From Erigeron canadensis (lineage: Eukaryota > Streptophyta > Magnoliopsida > Asterales > Asteraceae): a stretch of DNA of 64,000 nucleotides. The position numbers and the translations under genes are program-made. The stretch is from assembly GCF_010389155.1 (NCBI RefSeq), contig NC_057769.1, positions 30,070,735-30,134,734 on the forward strand, written 5' to 3'. Numbering within the stretch: the first letter of the stretch is position 1; every line of letters starts with the position of its first letter. Positions 38,201 to 49,510 of the stretch are shown piece after piece. The notes under the pieces were generated by a model. The model searched no databases. It had not been told where the DNA came from and worked only from the letters and a program-made list of their open reading frames with translations.

Positions 38201-40088
38201 AAAAGAACTAAGGATTTATGAACCCACATGTAATTGTTAAGACCAAGTTTAACTTTGGCATTATATATTTTAAATATTTGTAAACGTCATACTTGCTCCA
38301 CATTGGTGGGATACCCAGGTAGTTGCACCATTTGATGTAGTTATCCAGAGACTTTACAAATACCCTATCCACGGCACCCTCGTCCAGTTTCTGAAACAAC
38401 ATACAGTGCACCTTATTAAACACATCATTCAGGTGGTGTTTATTGCGGCACTAATGTAAAACATGCATCTTAAGGTAAGCTATATATATTATAAAAAAAA
38501 AGCTGAATAGATATGGGACCTACCGGTTCTTGCTCATCAGGAGTACCAAGTCGACTTTGCTCATTTGAAAGAAGATTGACAATATTCTCCCTTTGGTTCG
38601 AAACATTACCTTTCTGCCAACCAACAAATATAAAAACTAGTTAGGACCAATATATTTGTTACTATCATTTTCTATTAAAAAAACATCTTTAAAGTTTAAA
38701 GTCATCATCAGGGACTCGAGTACAAACCTGAAATCCAAAAATGTAGTGCAGAAAGTCGAGAACATCGGCACTCCTGGTAGCGGGTAACGGAAAATTTCCC
38801 GGCAGCTTTGGAAGACCTCTGAAGTACTTCAAAGACGATATTGCAGCACGAACCTGAGTATCAACTCATCATGTCATTAATAGTATCATAAACTATGTTA
38901 AAAATGAGAGGAGAAGTGAAAGCGTGATAAAAAAACAAAAACAAAAAAACATGAACTTCATTCACCTCTGGGAACGAAGTGATAGCATTGGTCATAGCAG
39001 GAGCATCAAGAGGAATAATATTATAAGCAATTAAATCTTCTGTCATAGCAGCATCAGATTCAATCACACGCTTTAACTGAAAAATAACAATAACCATTAG
39101 ATATAATACATAAATGACATGTGTTGACAAACTATTCAGACCCATGTTGAATTCTAAAAATATTTTTATAAAAAAAGAATAAACCTCATCAGGAATCAAT
39201 TCTTCTGCCTCGTCAGGAGAAATTTCCTTAGAAAGCTGCTCTAAAACAGTTCCCAAAACTTTAAGAGTTGCAAAAACCCGTTTTCTCTTCACGGTTTTGC
39301 GTTCTAACCTGTTATCCAAACATAAAAGTGTTTCATATACAACAATATGAATCTTAATACAAGGTGAATAAAGAATGGGAGATGAGAGAGTCTCATACTC
39401 TTGAAAGTTTCCACTAAAAGTACCCGACTCCCGCAGTTCCATTTCCTCCTCCCGTAGCTTATCTACATCATTCTTCTCTCTGTATATCTTGTAGAACTCC
39501 CGTAAGCGAGTTATGTCTTGATTTCGATCAAAATCTGCACCATCCCTCCTTGCTAGTTTTTGCTACCAGATAAATAATAGAACACATGCGGAAACATGTC
39601 ATTCAACAGAAATATTTGAGAAGATTACAACATTTGTCACATTGTCATAGAAACCATACCTTGATCACAGACATTAACCCTGTCTTGAACTGTAGCACGC
39701 CCCTACCTTCACTATTAGGATCTAAATTTTGAGCCAAAGTATAAGCATGCTCACATACTGCAACAAAAGTAACATACACTATTTTAACAATGTTATAAAT
39801 TAGCAGCTTAACTGGTAATGTAAAACGTCTGAAATGAGTAAACAGAAAGAAAGGGAGAATGAAAAATATACAAATCCTGGAAATGTTTGGATCTTCATCT
39901 TGGATTTCATCGGCTGCTCTTAGAATGGGATCAATGTCCCTACTATTTGAGAGTGAAGATGGAACATTTCCAGCAATGCCGCCAGCAGGGCGTCCATAAG
40001 CATCAAACCCGGTTCTTTCCCTTCGAAGTGCAGCACGAACCAAACGCTCCCACAGAGAGGCCATATCTCTGTGGTCCATCTGAGACAT
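26227..40088 (-). CDS. CALS9: Callose synthase 9 (GSL10-type 1,3-beta-glucan synthase), 50 coding exons
   Basis: Exons from start: 39872-40088, 39660-39757, 39399-39562, 39185-39308, 38966-39076, 38728-38853, 38524-38613, 38293-38390, 38071-38185, 37709-37834, 37044-37120, 36885-36963, 36671-36793, 36498-36600, 36287-36410, 36007-36196, 35838-35890, 35694-35754, 35515-35596, 35334-35383, 34678-34764, 34368-34453, 34243-34267, 34051-34145, 33886-33967, 33651-33808, 33113-33233, 32935-33032, 32771-32861, 32507-32667, 32287-32396, 32074-32208, 31879-31947, 31621-31798, 31378-31486, 29598-29717, 29402-29517, 29236-29319, 29048-29160, 28726-28955, 28562-28609, 28322-28480, 28121-28234, 27722-27810, 27438-27596, 27247-27349, 26980-27099, 26855-26905, 26569-26751, 26227-26463. 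Phases fit at every junction, giving about 1913 residues (Arabidopsis CALS9 about 1890). Order: Vta1-like N-terminus, FKS1 domain (LYFLIWGEAANVRYLPECLC), first membrane cluster (exons 13-20), cytosolic glucan synthase domain (HYGHPDVFDR, HHEYIQVGKGRDVGLNQI), second membrane cluster, end LAGNNPNSGL. It makes callose at the plasma membrane from UDP-glucose; GSL10 acts in pollen development. Sequence favours CALS9 over CALS10. Confidence 0.95.
27659..27719. repeat. Compound CA/TA/GA microsatellite in a CALS9 intron
   Basis: Consecutive runs of CA, TA and GA ending three bases before the exon 44 donor site at 27720-27721. On the coding strand the intron therefore begins GTACCTC followed by a long CT run. 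Confidence 0.9.
29886..31273 (+). mobile_element. Non-autonomous LTR retrotransposon in a CALS9 intron
   Basis: LTRs at 29886-30185 and 31006-31273 share TGATATGAACC starts and TATTCTTGGAAGTTA, TTGTTCTCCAAGATT and TCTACAAATAAGGC motifs; the outer end reads GTATCA. A perfect 5-bp target duplication CATCA is at 29881-29885 and 31274-31278. A purine tract (GGGGGGAAGGAGG, about 30989-31001) precedes the downstream LTR, so the element is on the plus strand, antisense to CALS9. The inside (0.8 kb) contains gag-like fragments and, just before the purine tract, HLEDKVFWGEGGND, a pol 3'-end remnant as in the PAP12 intron element. There is no RT or integrase. The primer-binding site is not clear. The LTRs have diverged (about 30-bp insertion in the first), so it is older than the copia element. 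Confidence 0.85.
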
Positions 40089-40096
40089 CTATCTTA

Positions 40097-41105
40097 CTGT
40101 ATATGTATGAAATATAGTGTCAGAGGTGACAGGCTCATTTCAATTCACTCTAATATAAAACAAAACAAAACAAAAAACAAGAAAGCAGACAAACAGGGTA
40201 TTAAAAAAAAACACAACTTTTATTAAACATAAGTATAGTTGCATGTCAAAAGAAAGAGACTACTAAACACTGTTGTCGATGATTACATTAAGATAACATT
40301 TTATGTGCTTCCTTAACGCTTATGCTAGTAGCTAAACAATATAAGTTCCAAGAATGCCACAAATACCATGCAAATTAGATGTCCAAATATAAATATCAAA
40401 CAAAACTATAATCAAAGATCAAGGATACAAATATAAGTCAACTATAGAGCAACATATGGTAAGTAACTGCTAGTAAGTACATAAGTTTGAACAGACTGAA
40501 CCCTTAGAAACTGATCTGCTTATAGCTAAAATGGACAAAAAAAAAAACTTCAAATAAAAAACTTCAAATCCAAGCATATAATCCTTCATAATAAGTGAAA
40601 TGCCAGCAATCAAATTCATATCGCATTAACAAGCATCTCCAAATAAATATATCGCTTTATAGTAGGCTAGCTATTTTCAGTATATGAGCTTTTGAATTTT
40701 GAACAACAGCTCCTAGCCTCCTACCTAGATCCACATATCAGATTACGGAAGCTAAACACAAAGTATATATGTATAGATATACTAAACCCTAGCTATTTAA
40801 AATCTAAAAGACTCAAACACAGCTAAAATATATATATATATATATGTATATATACACATATAAATACATACATACATTCTATATATATATATATAATTTA
40901 GAAGCATGACCTAACAATAGTAAACTAACTACACAATTATCTAAATTAACACAAAAACCTCTTTACTAAAACCATAATTTTAGCATATCAGCTTATGAAC
41001 CCTAACCTCATGCAATGTTAATGTCAACATTTACATTCACACTTACATACATATATATATATATGTGTGTGCGTGTGAGAATAAATAAGTAAACTGAAAA
41101 CTCAC
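40097..41105 (-). other. Predicted 5'UTR intron of CALS9
   Basis: On the minus strand a strong donor, CATATCCG|GTGAGT, ends an upstream leader exon at 41106, and an acceptor, ATATACAG|TAAGATAG, lies just before the ATG at 40088. The 1.0 kb between them is AT-rich and contains no open frame. Joining these gives a leader without an intervening in-frame ATG close to the start. This is inferred from splice signals only. Confidence 0.6.
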
Positions 41106-41350
41106 CGGATATGTAGATCGTAGCGGTGCAAAAGATCCGAGGTAACAAAACTATTATATATATATATATATTTTAAAAGTCAGTGTGTGTATATATATAA
41201 TTTATATATATATATATATGTAATTGTATATGTATAGTTCAATTGGAGAGAGAAAAGAGTTGAATCTGTAAAGAAACGAGTTTCTTTTTTAAGTTTTTGA
41301 AAGTAAAAACCGGGGAGAGAAAGATAGATTGGGGAAGAAAGGGTGGTGTT
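41106..41350 (-). promoter_or_regulatory. CALS9 leader exon and promoter-proximal region
   Basis: On the minus strand the region from about 41330 to 41106 shows CT-rich leader sequence (TCTTTTCTCTCTCC) and long TA runs at 41153-41170 and 41195-41219. The exact transcription start and TATA box cannot be assigned because of the TA repeats. Confidence 0.4.
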
Positions 41351-42099
41351 GGTTACCGGCTATAGCAGGTTAACACGGGGTTGATTTGTATACGTACGCT
41401 GGTGTTAACCGTGTTAGTGTGTGAAAGAGTGAACAAGTCCAGGATGAGTTTACTTGGTGACTTGTTGTTCTGATTAAGATATAGCTTTTGCAAGTTTTAA
41501 ACATTTTTATGCTAGGTGTTCTTTACTTTACCTTTCTTTTTACAACCTTTTTTAGGTTTTGTTAAGGAAAATAAAAAGATGTAATAAGGTCGAGAAGGGT
41601 TTTAAGGATTTTTTAAAAAAAGGGGTTTGTTACTTTTGCAATAAGTTAAGGGGTGTTTAAAACTATTCATACGAATACGAAAATCAAAAAATATGATTAG
41701 ATTTTATCCAAAAACTAATTTTGGATATCCGAAAAAGCTATTTTCTAAGCATGTTTCAATATCTTCTTTTTATATTCGAAATTATCCGAAAATATGAAGA
41801 TCATGATTCTTTTCATCACGAGACTGACCCCATCATCTTTTCATCACGTGACTGATCTGATCAAACACCTGAGAGACCCCACAATTGAGTAAGAGGACAA
41901 CAAGCAAAAACTTATGATTTTACTATCAATAAACATCTGAAAACTCTATTTTTCAATATCTGAAGGTATCCGAAAATATTTCTTTTTTGAAATTGGGATA
42001 TTTCAGTTATCCGAAATTTCGGATATATGTTCGGTAATGAAATCTATTATCCGTATTGGATTAGTGGTTTTTCCAACCAGTTATTCATAATTTATTATC
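41351..42099. other. Intergenic, no gene seen
   Basis: AT-rich, with several repeats of the phrase ATCCGAAAATAT or similar at 41720-42050. No open frame or element ends recognised. Confidence 0.4.
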
Positions 42100-42490
42100 A
42101 AGTGTATATTATCTTATTTCTAACTATTGGCGAAGATACTTTTCCACTAACAAACTTGATTTATCAAAAATATTATTAATTATTTAATTTACAACATTTA
42201 TCCTCTTATTTCTAATATAACTACACTACCACTTTACAATTACCATTACATTAATAACCTACAATACTCCTCACTACGCCATAAGTTACCGTTGCCGCTA
42301 CAACTATCGTTGTCGCATCTCGTTGTCACCCGTTTAGTTTTATAAGATCTAGCAGACTAGCATGGTATCTGCGCAATGCGGGTGGTCGTGGCGGCGACGG
42401 TGTGATGGTGGGGGAGACGGTTGGTGGTGGAGGCGACGTCGAGTAGTATAGATAATCTATGTAAAGGATTAATGGAAATTTTTTAAAAGA
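42100..42490. mobile_element. Helitron-like relic, two modules tail to tail
   Basis: The left part carries the phrase ATTTACAACATTTATCCTC and TAACTACACTACC, as in the modules at 55570-56340. The right part is inverted: ACTAGCATGGTATCTGCGCA at about 42357-42376 reads on the minus strand as TGCGCAGATACCATGCTAGT, the kind of end seen in plant Helitrons (GC stem then CTAG T). The interior is a GGTGG/CGGCG-rich block. No transposase. Confidence 0.4.
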
Positions 42491-42649
42491 TAAATGACTG
42501 ATAATGTAATTTAATTAGATAATTCTCTATGTAACTTTCAACAGGTTAATATATAAAGGTGAAGTAAACATGGAGTTCCGTTATCTAATGTGTTGGATCT
42601 TCATAAGAGAGTAAACTCTTAAAGATATATGATATGTGTTTGTGTATTG

Positions 42650-43450
42650 TTTTCAGATGACATCCATAGAACTTTCGTGAGTTTATTGAACATATGCCTT
42701 GTTGATGTAACCAATGTGACTCCATTGAAAGATGTGAGAAATGATGTTAAGAAATGATTGTAGATAATCCGATTGAGACGTTTTTGGCCGGAAGTTAAAG
42801 AAGCTTCGTAGGAAGTTAGTAAGCATATTTATGTTGAAAGTTGATTCGTGAATTACCCTCACCTAATTGATGCTGAAGTGATTCTAAGGACGGAATACTC
42901 TTAAGGGGGATGTAATTGTAACATCCCGAACTTTCTAGTTAACGGTTGACTTGAGTCGTTAAGTCAACATTTCGTGTCCGTTAAGTCTTTAGATGATTCA
43001 ATGCGTTTATGTGTTTAATATGCTCTAAATGCAAGGTTATAACGCCTTAATGATTGATGTGTATCATTGTTTAAAGGTATACTTTAATGCCTTTAGATGT
43101 GTTTGAAGTGTTTAATGTGTTATAAGTATTCCCAATAGGTGTTTTGAGCTAAATATGAGCTCTATGGAAGTTCACAAACTAGTTTTGACTTAGGTGGAAA
43201 CCTAGAAACGGGATTAAGGGTTTTGTATCAGTTCATTTGCCCCTTATTACAGAAAACTAATCTTCTCTTTGAACCCTAAACCACCTTTTAGCCTATATCA
43301 ATCTTCTATGCGATTTTCTATCGATTTTGGGTCCATTAGGAGCAATTAATCACTTGTAAATCGATCTAGTAATTATCTTCAAGGTAAGGATTGTATTCTC
43401 CACTAATTTTAGGTCATCCCTATCTGTTCATCTCGTTCATACTTGATCTT
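42650..43450 (+). mobile_element. Ty3/gypsy relic: pol 3' end, purine tract and start of an LTR
   Basis: CTAAGGACGGAATACTCTTA, then a purine tract AAGGGGGATG at about 42902-42911, then TGTAACATCCCGAAC at 42918, which is the typical junction between the internal region and 3' LTR of Tekay/Del-like chromoviruses. LTR-like sequence with AACCCTAAACC follows and fades near 43450; no second LTR is present. It differs from the solo LTR at 20399-22779 after the first few bases. Confidence 0.6.
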
Positions 43451-43689
43451 GATTGCATTCATGAAAAGGTACGCTAGGGGGAATATGACAATATGAAAGA
43501 GGTTTCAAATAGAATCTAATCAACCTGATAGAACATGGGCCATGGCTTTTGTGCAGCGAAGAATAGATACATCAAAGCTAAACCCGATATAGTTCAACTT
43601 TTAGAAGTGGTTTGGTGAACCATAGTTTTTGTGTATCAGTGCTTAGAAGTAGTAAAGTGGGATTCTCAACAGGTCACTTTCAGTTAAGT

Positions 43690-43902
43690 TCAGAACAAAT
43701 TAATAGGGGAACAATATACTCTCTTAATACACTCAAGATATAGCTGAACAACCCGTTGACACAAAAGTTTACGAGAAATCCCGATGGGAGGAGTGATGCC
43801 TGTGGGAGGAGCGGGTATAGTAGATATGCCAGTGGTGGGTGTTTCGCGGCCGGTTACAAAGGTTATCATTACGAGAAAGAAAGTTAAATTGGAGATCATC
43901 AT
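43690..43902 (-). CDS. Candidate small secreted Pro/Thr-rich peptide
   Basis: A 70-residue frame with two adjacent start codons (MM). Residues 1-18 (MMISNLTFFLVMITFVTG) look like a signal peptide. They are followed by a Thr/Pro/Ile/Gly-rich stretch, RETPTTGISTIPAPPTG and ITPPIG, and then a basic SRKLL. A TATA box (CTATATATACA, minus strand) lies about 50 bp upstream of the ATG with a short leader TCACTCACTCAATAACATC, which is the right geometry for a small, highly transcribed plant gene. The part after residue 45 changes composition; CGTAAACTTT there could be a splice donor, so the C-terminus is uncertain. I do not recognise the family. Confidence 0.45.
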   Translation of the reverse strand: MMISNLTFFLVMITFVTGRETPTTGISTIPAPPTGITPPIGISRKLLCQRVVQLYLECIKRVYCSPINLF

Positions 43903-43948
43903 GATGGATATTTGATGTTATTGAGTGAGTGAATGTGGGAAACTGGGA

Positions 43949-43959
43949 TGTATATATAG
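43949..43959 (-). promoter_or_regulatory. TATA box of the small peptide candidate
   Basis: CCTATATATACAT on the minus strand, about 25-30 bp before a probable start near 43925 and just 3' of a G/C homopolymer at about 43977-43989 (C-run on the coding strand). Confidence 0.5.
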
Positions 43960-44330
43960 GGGGTAAAGTATTGGGAGGGGGGGGGGGGGAGAGTGTGTTG
44001 TCTTTCCTCATCTTCACTTTCAATATTATCAAGTCTCTTGATTTAATTTTTATGCATATAATTTTAGTCACATGTATCAAGTAAATTAACTATCACTCCG
44101 TACTTCATAACAATTAACTTTTCAATTAACCTAATATGTTGAGAAATGTAACAGATACTCGGAGTGATTGGTAGCAATATAATCAACTAAATTATAGTAA
44201 TTTGGGTTGCTACTTGCCATTAATATTTATATAGTTTTATATGGGTTGTTGGGTACCAAATACATTTGAGCATCTATACAACCACCATGGATTTTTACAA
44301 ATTGCCACTTCTGTAGCCAAGAACCTAATC

Positions 44331-45012
44331 GAGCTAACATATGCTTACCCACTTTTACACACTCCAGTAATAGTACTAATCCAACTAGAGACATGATTGC
44401 CGAAACAAAACTTAATTATAGTAAAGAATTAATTGCCAATTATCTAAAAAAAGTTGAAATATCAATCTCATTTAAGATCAAAGAATAAAAAAGAAAATGC
44501 CATTTTTAAATGAGTTGTGCACTCTCTTGAAATTCATGTCTTCTGACGAATTAAACTATACTCTTACAAAGTGAAGTCCCAACCAGTTTGGCGTATATAA
44601 GGTTGACAAACAAGACGATTTAGCTTTTGTAACAAGATCGAACTAATGTATGACTAGACCAAGCCATCAATATATAGTCCCAAACCTCTTAATGGGGTGA
44701 CCACGAGTGTGTGTGTGTGTGTGTGATTTAATGGTGATTGTGCGTATGGATTGTTTGTACGCGTTGTTGTTTTTAGGTGTAAAGTTTGAATGTGTTTTTC
44801 TTTCACTATGTTAAATGGGGTACTTTGTAGATTTTCATTTTATTTTTATTTTTTTGTTGTAAAAAATGGGTTTTGATTTTTTTAGGAATCTTTTTAAAAA
44901 ATGGGTTTTCTCAATTATGATATATATCCTTACATGTTACTTGTAAGATGAAAACCATGAAACCTTTTTTGATTTTTCTTTTATTTTCTCATTATAAGCC
45001 CATTTTGTAGCT
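44331..45012. repeat. Tandem segmental duplication, copy 1
   Basis: Starts around AGCTAACATATGCTTACCC and ends around CATTATAAGCCC. It is closely similar to 45021-45690 over its full length, including the phrase AACCAGTTTGGCGTATATAA and a GT run at about 44708-44724. Confidence 0.9.
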
Positions 45013-45020
45013 AAATCAAG

Positions 45021-45690
45021 CTAGCATATGCTTACCCACTTTTACACACTCCATTAATAGTACTAATCCAACTAGAGACATGATTATCGAAACAAAACTT
45101 AACTATAGTAAAGAACTAATTGCCAATTATCTAAAAAATTTTGAAATATCAATCTGATTTAAGATCAAAGAATAAAAAAGAAAATGCCATTTTGAAATGA
45201 GTTGTGCACTCTCTTGAAATTTATGTCTTTTGGCGAATTAATCTAAACTCTCTTGAAGTCCCAACCAGTTTGGCTTATATAAGGCTGACAAACAAGACGA
45301 TTTAGCTTTTGTTACAAGATCGAACTAATGTCTGACTAGACCAAGCCATCACTATACAGTCCCAAACCTCTTAATGGGGTGACCTCGAGTGTGTTTGTGT
45401 GTGATTTTATGGTGATTGTGCGTATGGATTGTTTGTACGCGTTGTTGTTTTTAGGTGTAAAGTTTGTATGTATTTTTCTTTCACTATTTTAAATGGGTTA
45501 CTTTGTAGTTTTTGATATATTTTATTTTTATTTTTTTTGTTGTAAAAAATGGATTTTAATTTTTTTAGCAATCTTTTTAAAAAATGGGTTTTCTCAATTA
45601 TGATATATATCCTTACATGTTACTTGAAAGATGAAAACCATGAAACCTTTTTTGATTTTTCTTTTATTTCCTCATTATAAGCCTATTCGC
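45021..45690. repeat. Tandem segmental duplication, copy 2
   Basis: Second copy of the unit at 44331-45012, offset by about 690 bp, with scattered substitutions and a shorter GT run. No open frame is kept in either copy. Confidence 0.9.
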
Positions 45691-46061
45691 ATATGTTTTT
45701 ATCTATAAAAGGTCAAATAAGTGAAATCAAATAATAAGGTGAGTGAAAAGACAATTAAATACGGAGTAATTTTATTATGGGAAAATGATCGGTACAACAA
45801 ATTGTACCCAAGCTTAGGTACTATACACACAAACATGCCCCCTGATTTTACACCTTTATCCTTCAATTTATATATGTATCAAAAATGCCCCCTGATTTTC
45901 AACTTGGCTGTACCCTGTACGTATGATATCCCCTTTTATTATATACTCATAGTATTTTGAATTCACAATTCACATAAGTAAACTTTTTTGAGCATTTTAT
46001 AACAAACATGTAAAGGTTGTTACTTAGGTAAACTTTTCTTCATAGTAAACTTTTCAACAGC

Positions 46062-46310
46062 ATAGTTGGATCAGTGGTAAACACCCTTGCCTCTGGAGAC
46101 AGAGGTCATGGGTTCGATCCTCATCCCATGCAAAGGTTGGAGGGCCTTTTATACCATTTAGGTAGAAACTGGAAGTAGCCTCTTTACTTAGGTAGAGGTA
46201 AGGTCTGCCTATATCTTAACCTCCCCCATAGACCGTCAAGGTATTAGGGCTCAAAACCCGCAGAAGGCAGCACTGAGTAGTTACTTACTTACTTACTTTT
46301 TTTTTTATAT
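46062..46310 (+). mobile_element. tRNA-derived SINE, full length
   Basis: Box A GTTGGATCAGTGGTAAA at 46065-46081 and box B GGTTCGATCC at 46111-46120 form a Pol III promoter in a tRNA-like head. A body of about 150 bp follows (TTACTTAGGTAGAGGTAAGG, AGACCGTCAAGG, GCTCAAAACCCGCAG) and then a 3' tail of TTAC repeats and a T-run. A deleted antisense copy is at 7968-8130. Confidence 0.85.
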
Positions 46311-46319
46311 ATAACAAAA

Positions 46320-47299
46320 ATGTAAATATAACTTTTAGTGTCATCTTTAACAAATTTTTGGTTTTACAAATACCAAAACTACATAAATTCTTTAACATAT
46401 TTTGGTTTTAAAAATTTTAATTAAAATATTCGGGTTAAAAGTCGGGTTAATTAGCTAGTAAAAACAAAACACAATTGAGGTATAGTTAGCATTATTGCCT
46501 TGATGATAAGTCTTGATCAAATATATGGTTGAGGCCTACTAGGTTTAGAGAAAACCAATAAAATTGGGTCTGGTTGAGGCATATTGGCCTGGTTGTCATG
46601 TCCATTCTTTAAAACCTCAAAATTTTCTATTTTAAACTTTATACCGGAATTATTTACTATTTTATAAAATAAATATTTAAAGTCTTAATTTATCATGCTA
46701 TTTTATAGCAAATAACCAAAGTCTTATTTTTTAAATATTTTTAATAACATAGTCCTTTTAAATCATTTATATCTAAATGCCTACCACATATAAGTTAATG
46801 CCCCTTAATAGCGAACCCTCGTCATGGGTTGTCATTCAACACTTTCTTTTTTCAATTTTACATAAATTATTTATTATCACGTATCAGTTGAATATCAGCC
46901 TCATCCTTAAGCTTTGACGAGGATAGAAGTATAGAACCTATAATAAAAATTGAGTTTGTTAAACTTGTAGACTCGTACTCGTTGAGGCCGATGTTTATAA
47001 GGGATCTTCTAGGCTAAATCTTGAATGTTTTGACGTTTTTACTTTTACCACCAAATCGTTGGCGTTATGTCTTAGCCGTTATAGAGGACCTTACTTTTAC
47101 GATGGTGTCTCGGGCCAAATCGTGGCTTCATCTCTCCATGGAGATGGCCAGAATTTAAAAATAGTGTGTCCATGTTGTTGAAATTTGAATTTGGTGATTT
47201 TTAGGATTTATAACATTTTCATTAAATGTAAAATTCATTTTGTTTTTTAAAATATGAAAATGATGTAGTTATGTGACTGAGAACTTGAGAATTCGGTGA
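46320..47299. other. Intergenic, no gene seen
   Basis: AT-rich, no coding frame. Sequences like TTGAGGCCTACTAGG and TTGAGGCATATTGG at 46530-46590 suggest a small diverged repeat. Confidence 0.4.
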
Positions 47300-47560
47300 G
47301 AATCTTATATATATTATAAAACAGTTGAACTAATGACTTATTAACCAATCAAATCGCTCAATTTTATTAAATTGGTTCTCACTTATGTCATCATTTAGAT
47401 TTTACTACAAATTAAAAATCCTAATAATCATTACAAATTAAAAATCCTAATAATCATTATCCAAAATATTATTATATTAGTATCTATATTAATCTTTAGG
47501 AAAAGTCTCATTAATTTAAACTTTTTTTGTTTTCCATCAATAATTTACGCTTTTTAACCT
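47300..47560. mobile_element. Possible Helitron or MITE remnant
   Basis: TCTTATATATATTATAAAAC at about 47303 followed by AGTTGAACTAATGACTTATT and CCAATCAAATCGC resembles the left end of plant Helitrons, but no matching right end was found. The phrase ATTACAAATTAAAAATCCTA is directly repeated at about 47403-47458 (period near 26). Confidence 0.3.
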
Positions 47561-48959
47561 TGAATACTTAATTTATATTTATTTTTAATCATCAACTTGA
47601 GTAGTTTTTTTTTTTATAATTTTTTAAAGAAGTTACAAAAAGTATTTAATTGTTAAAGATAGAATTGTCACACAAGTCAAGAGTCCTAATTGTTATCAAA
47701 TAATGACCGTGCTCAGCGTCTGTGGTATTTTCGTCTTGGTGTTCAGCTTTCTGGGAGTACAGTTGCAGATCACAGCCGACCGTGCTCGCGGGTGTAGTTC
47801 TTCTTTTCTGAAACAGAATTTTTCCGAGCTTCAATTTAACTTTTTCAAGGTCTGAAACCTATAGGATATGTCTAATATAACATATTAAGGTGTTCTAATT
47901 CGTTAGATTTTGAATTAGAGCGTTTTGAGTTTTTCACATTATTTTAGTTTAAAATTTTTCCAAGTATGGAAGTGGTCAAACAAAATCAACAAAAAAAAAA
48001 TGGTCGAGTCGATCCCGGTCTTTTCAAGTTTTAAAAGGACTCGACTCGACTCGACCAAAAGATTGGGAATTTTTTTTTGTTCTGGCCGTAAATTTACGGC
48101 TTAGTTACAATTGACCGTAAAAACCTAGCCATAAAATGAAAATAGTCCTAATTGTTATATAATTATCATATGATAGGTGATTGAAAATAAACTTATTCGT
48201 TAATGGGTCCGTATCATGACCAAATACATATAATTGAATGTCAAGTACATGACCACAATTATGTTTATAATTTAATTCTTAATTATCTTTCATTAAACTA
48301 TTACATTATGAGTACAATTGGTTTCAAAAAATTATATAATATGAGAATTATTGTAGCATGTGCATTGTGTAATGACTACGACAAATGATTTCATCAATAT
48401 ATCTCAGCTAATAATTACAGTAATGAATCTGTTATTATTGTACTACAACTGGCAAATTATAACACTTAGAAAACCTGTGATTATTGTACTACAACTTGCA
48501 AAGTATAACACTTAGGACCGTATATCTTCAAATTTATAAGATTTCATGAATTAAATGTATGAAGATCTAATATTGATAATATAGTGGTGGTAATATAAGT
48601 GGGGTGAAATTATTTGGCTAGAGATATGAGAAATTGAGATCCTCATTAGCGTATGGCTAAATACCACGTAATCGTTTTAAGTGGCCGATGACCATATCGA
48701 CCAATACTAAACATTACAGTTGACCTGTAACAAAACAAACATCATTTTATATTGTTGACCATTTCTATAACAACAAGGGCGGCAGTTGACCTTTAAAAAA
48801 CAAGCTTCAAACATGGTGTTAAATTCATTAGGCCTGCATTAACTTTACCAAATGAAATCACAATTTAAATCTGTCACCTTCCATTTGTCTGTTACACCTT
48901 TCACCATCACTATCTCTTTTCAAATTTTCTCAACATTCATATATCAATGCTGCTCCGAG
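47561..48959. other. Intergenic upstream of the U-box gene
   Basis: A short diverged tandem repeat at about 48431-48513 (unit with ATTGTACTACAACTKGCAAA, period about 48). The frame at 47646-47834 (minus) has no recognisable features. The CAAT-rich and CT-rich part from about 48880 is the likely U-box gene promoter. Confidence 0.4.
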
Positions 48960-49040
48960 CTCTTTATTTACTCACCATTTCAATCTTTATATTCATGCTA
49001 CATTTGGTTCTTGCTCATATATATCTAGAATATATCAAGT

Positions 49041-49484
49041 GTAAGTTTTTTTTTTTTTCAATTATGTACATCAAGTTCTCTATGTGTGTGACAAAATTTT
49101 GAATTGAAATTCATATTGTATGTATTGGACCAAATCTTGTATGCAGTTTCCAATTTCTAAATTCTGTCCGTGTATTAAACTTTTAATTCATTATTATTGT
49201 ATATACATGACGTCTTATAACCTGTAACTATAATGTTAGTAATGACATAGTGTAGGTTGTGATGACGTACGTCAACACATATACGGGTTGGGTTACCAAA
49301 TAAAGACTAAGTTAGATAAATGCAATATTAATGAATTGGTAAAATTTGACACATAGAGTAGCCAAAATGACAAGTTAGGATTCATTTTGGTGCACTTATC
49401 CCATTTTGTTAATGTTGAAATGACTTCATTTTTCTTCTTTTTTTTATTATTTTTTATTTTGGTTGGATATAACTTTATAGGCAG
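49041..49484 (+). other. Predicted 5'UTR intron of the U-box gene
   Basis: TATATCAAGT|GTAAGTTTTT gives a strong donor at 49041 and ACTTTATAGGCAG|AATCG an acceptor at 49484, leaving a 26-nt leader before the ATG at 49511. The leader exon would start near 48950. Based on splice signals only. Confidence 0.5.
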
Positions 49485-49510
49485 AATCGTTTGGAAGACT
49501 TTAAATTGCT

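Noticed and set aside
26227..40088. CALS10/GSL8 as the identity of the callose synthase
   Set aside because: Segments such as KNFLARIGRDEN, YGKQKEDQKPEA and the ending LAGNNPNSGL fit CALS9/GSL10 better than CALS10 as I recall both.
20399..43450. The two TGTAACA-starting LTRs as a pair of one giant element
   Set aside because: Only the first few bases agree; the 20399 block has its own target duplication and the 42918 block follows its own purine tract.
46062..46130. Possible tRNA gene (box A and box B present)
   Set aside because: No cloverleaf acceptor pairing and the head continues into a SINE body that also occurs at 7968-8130.
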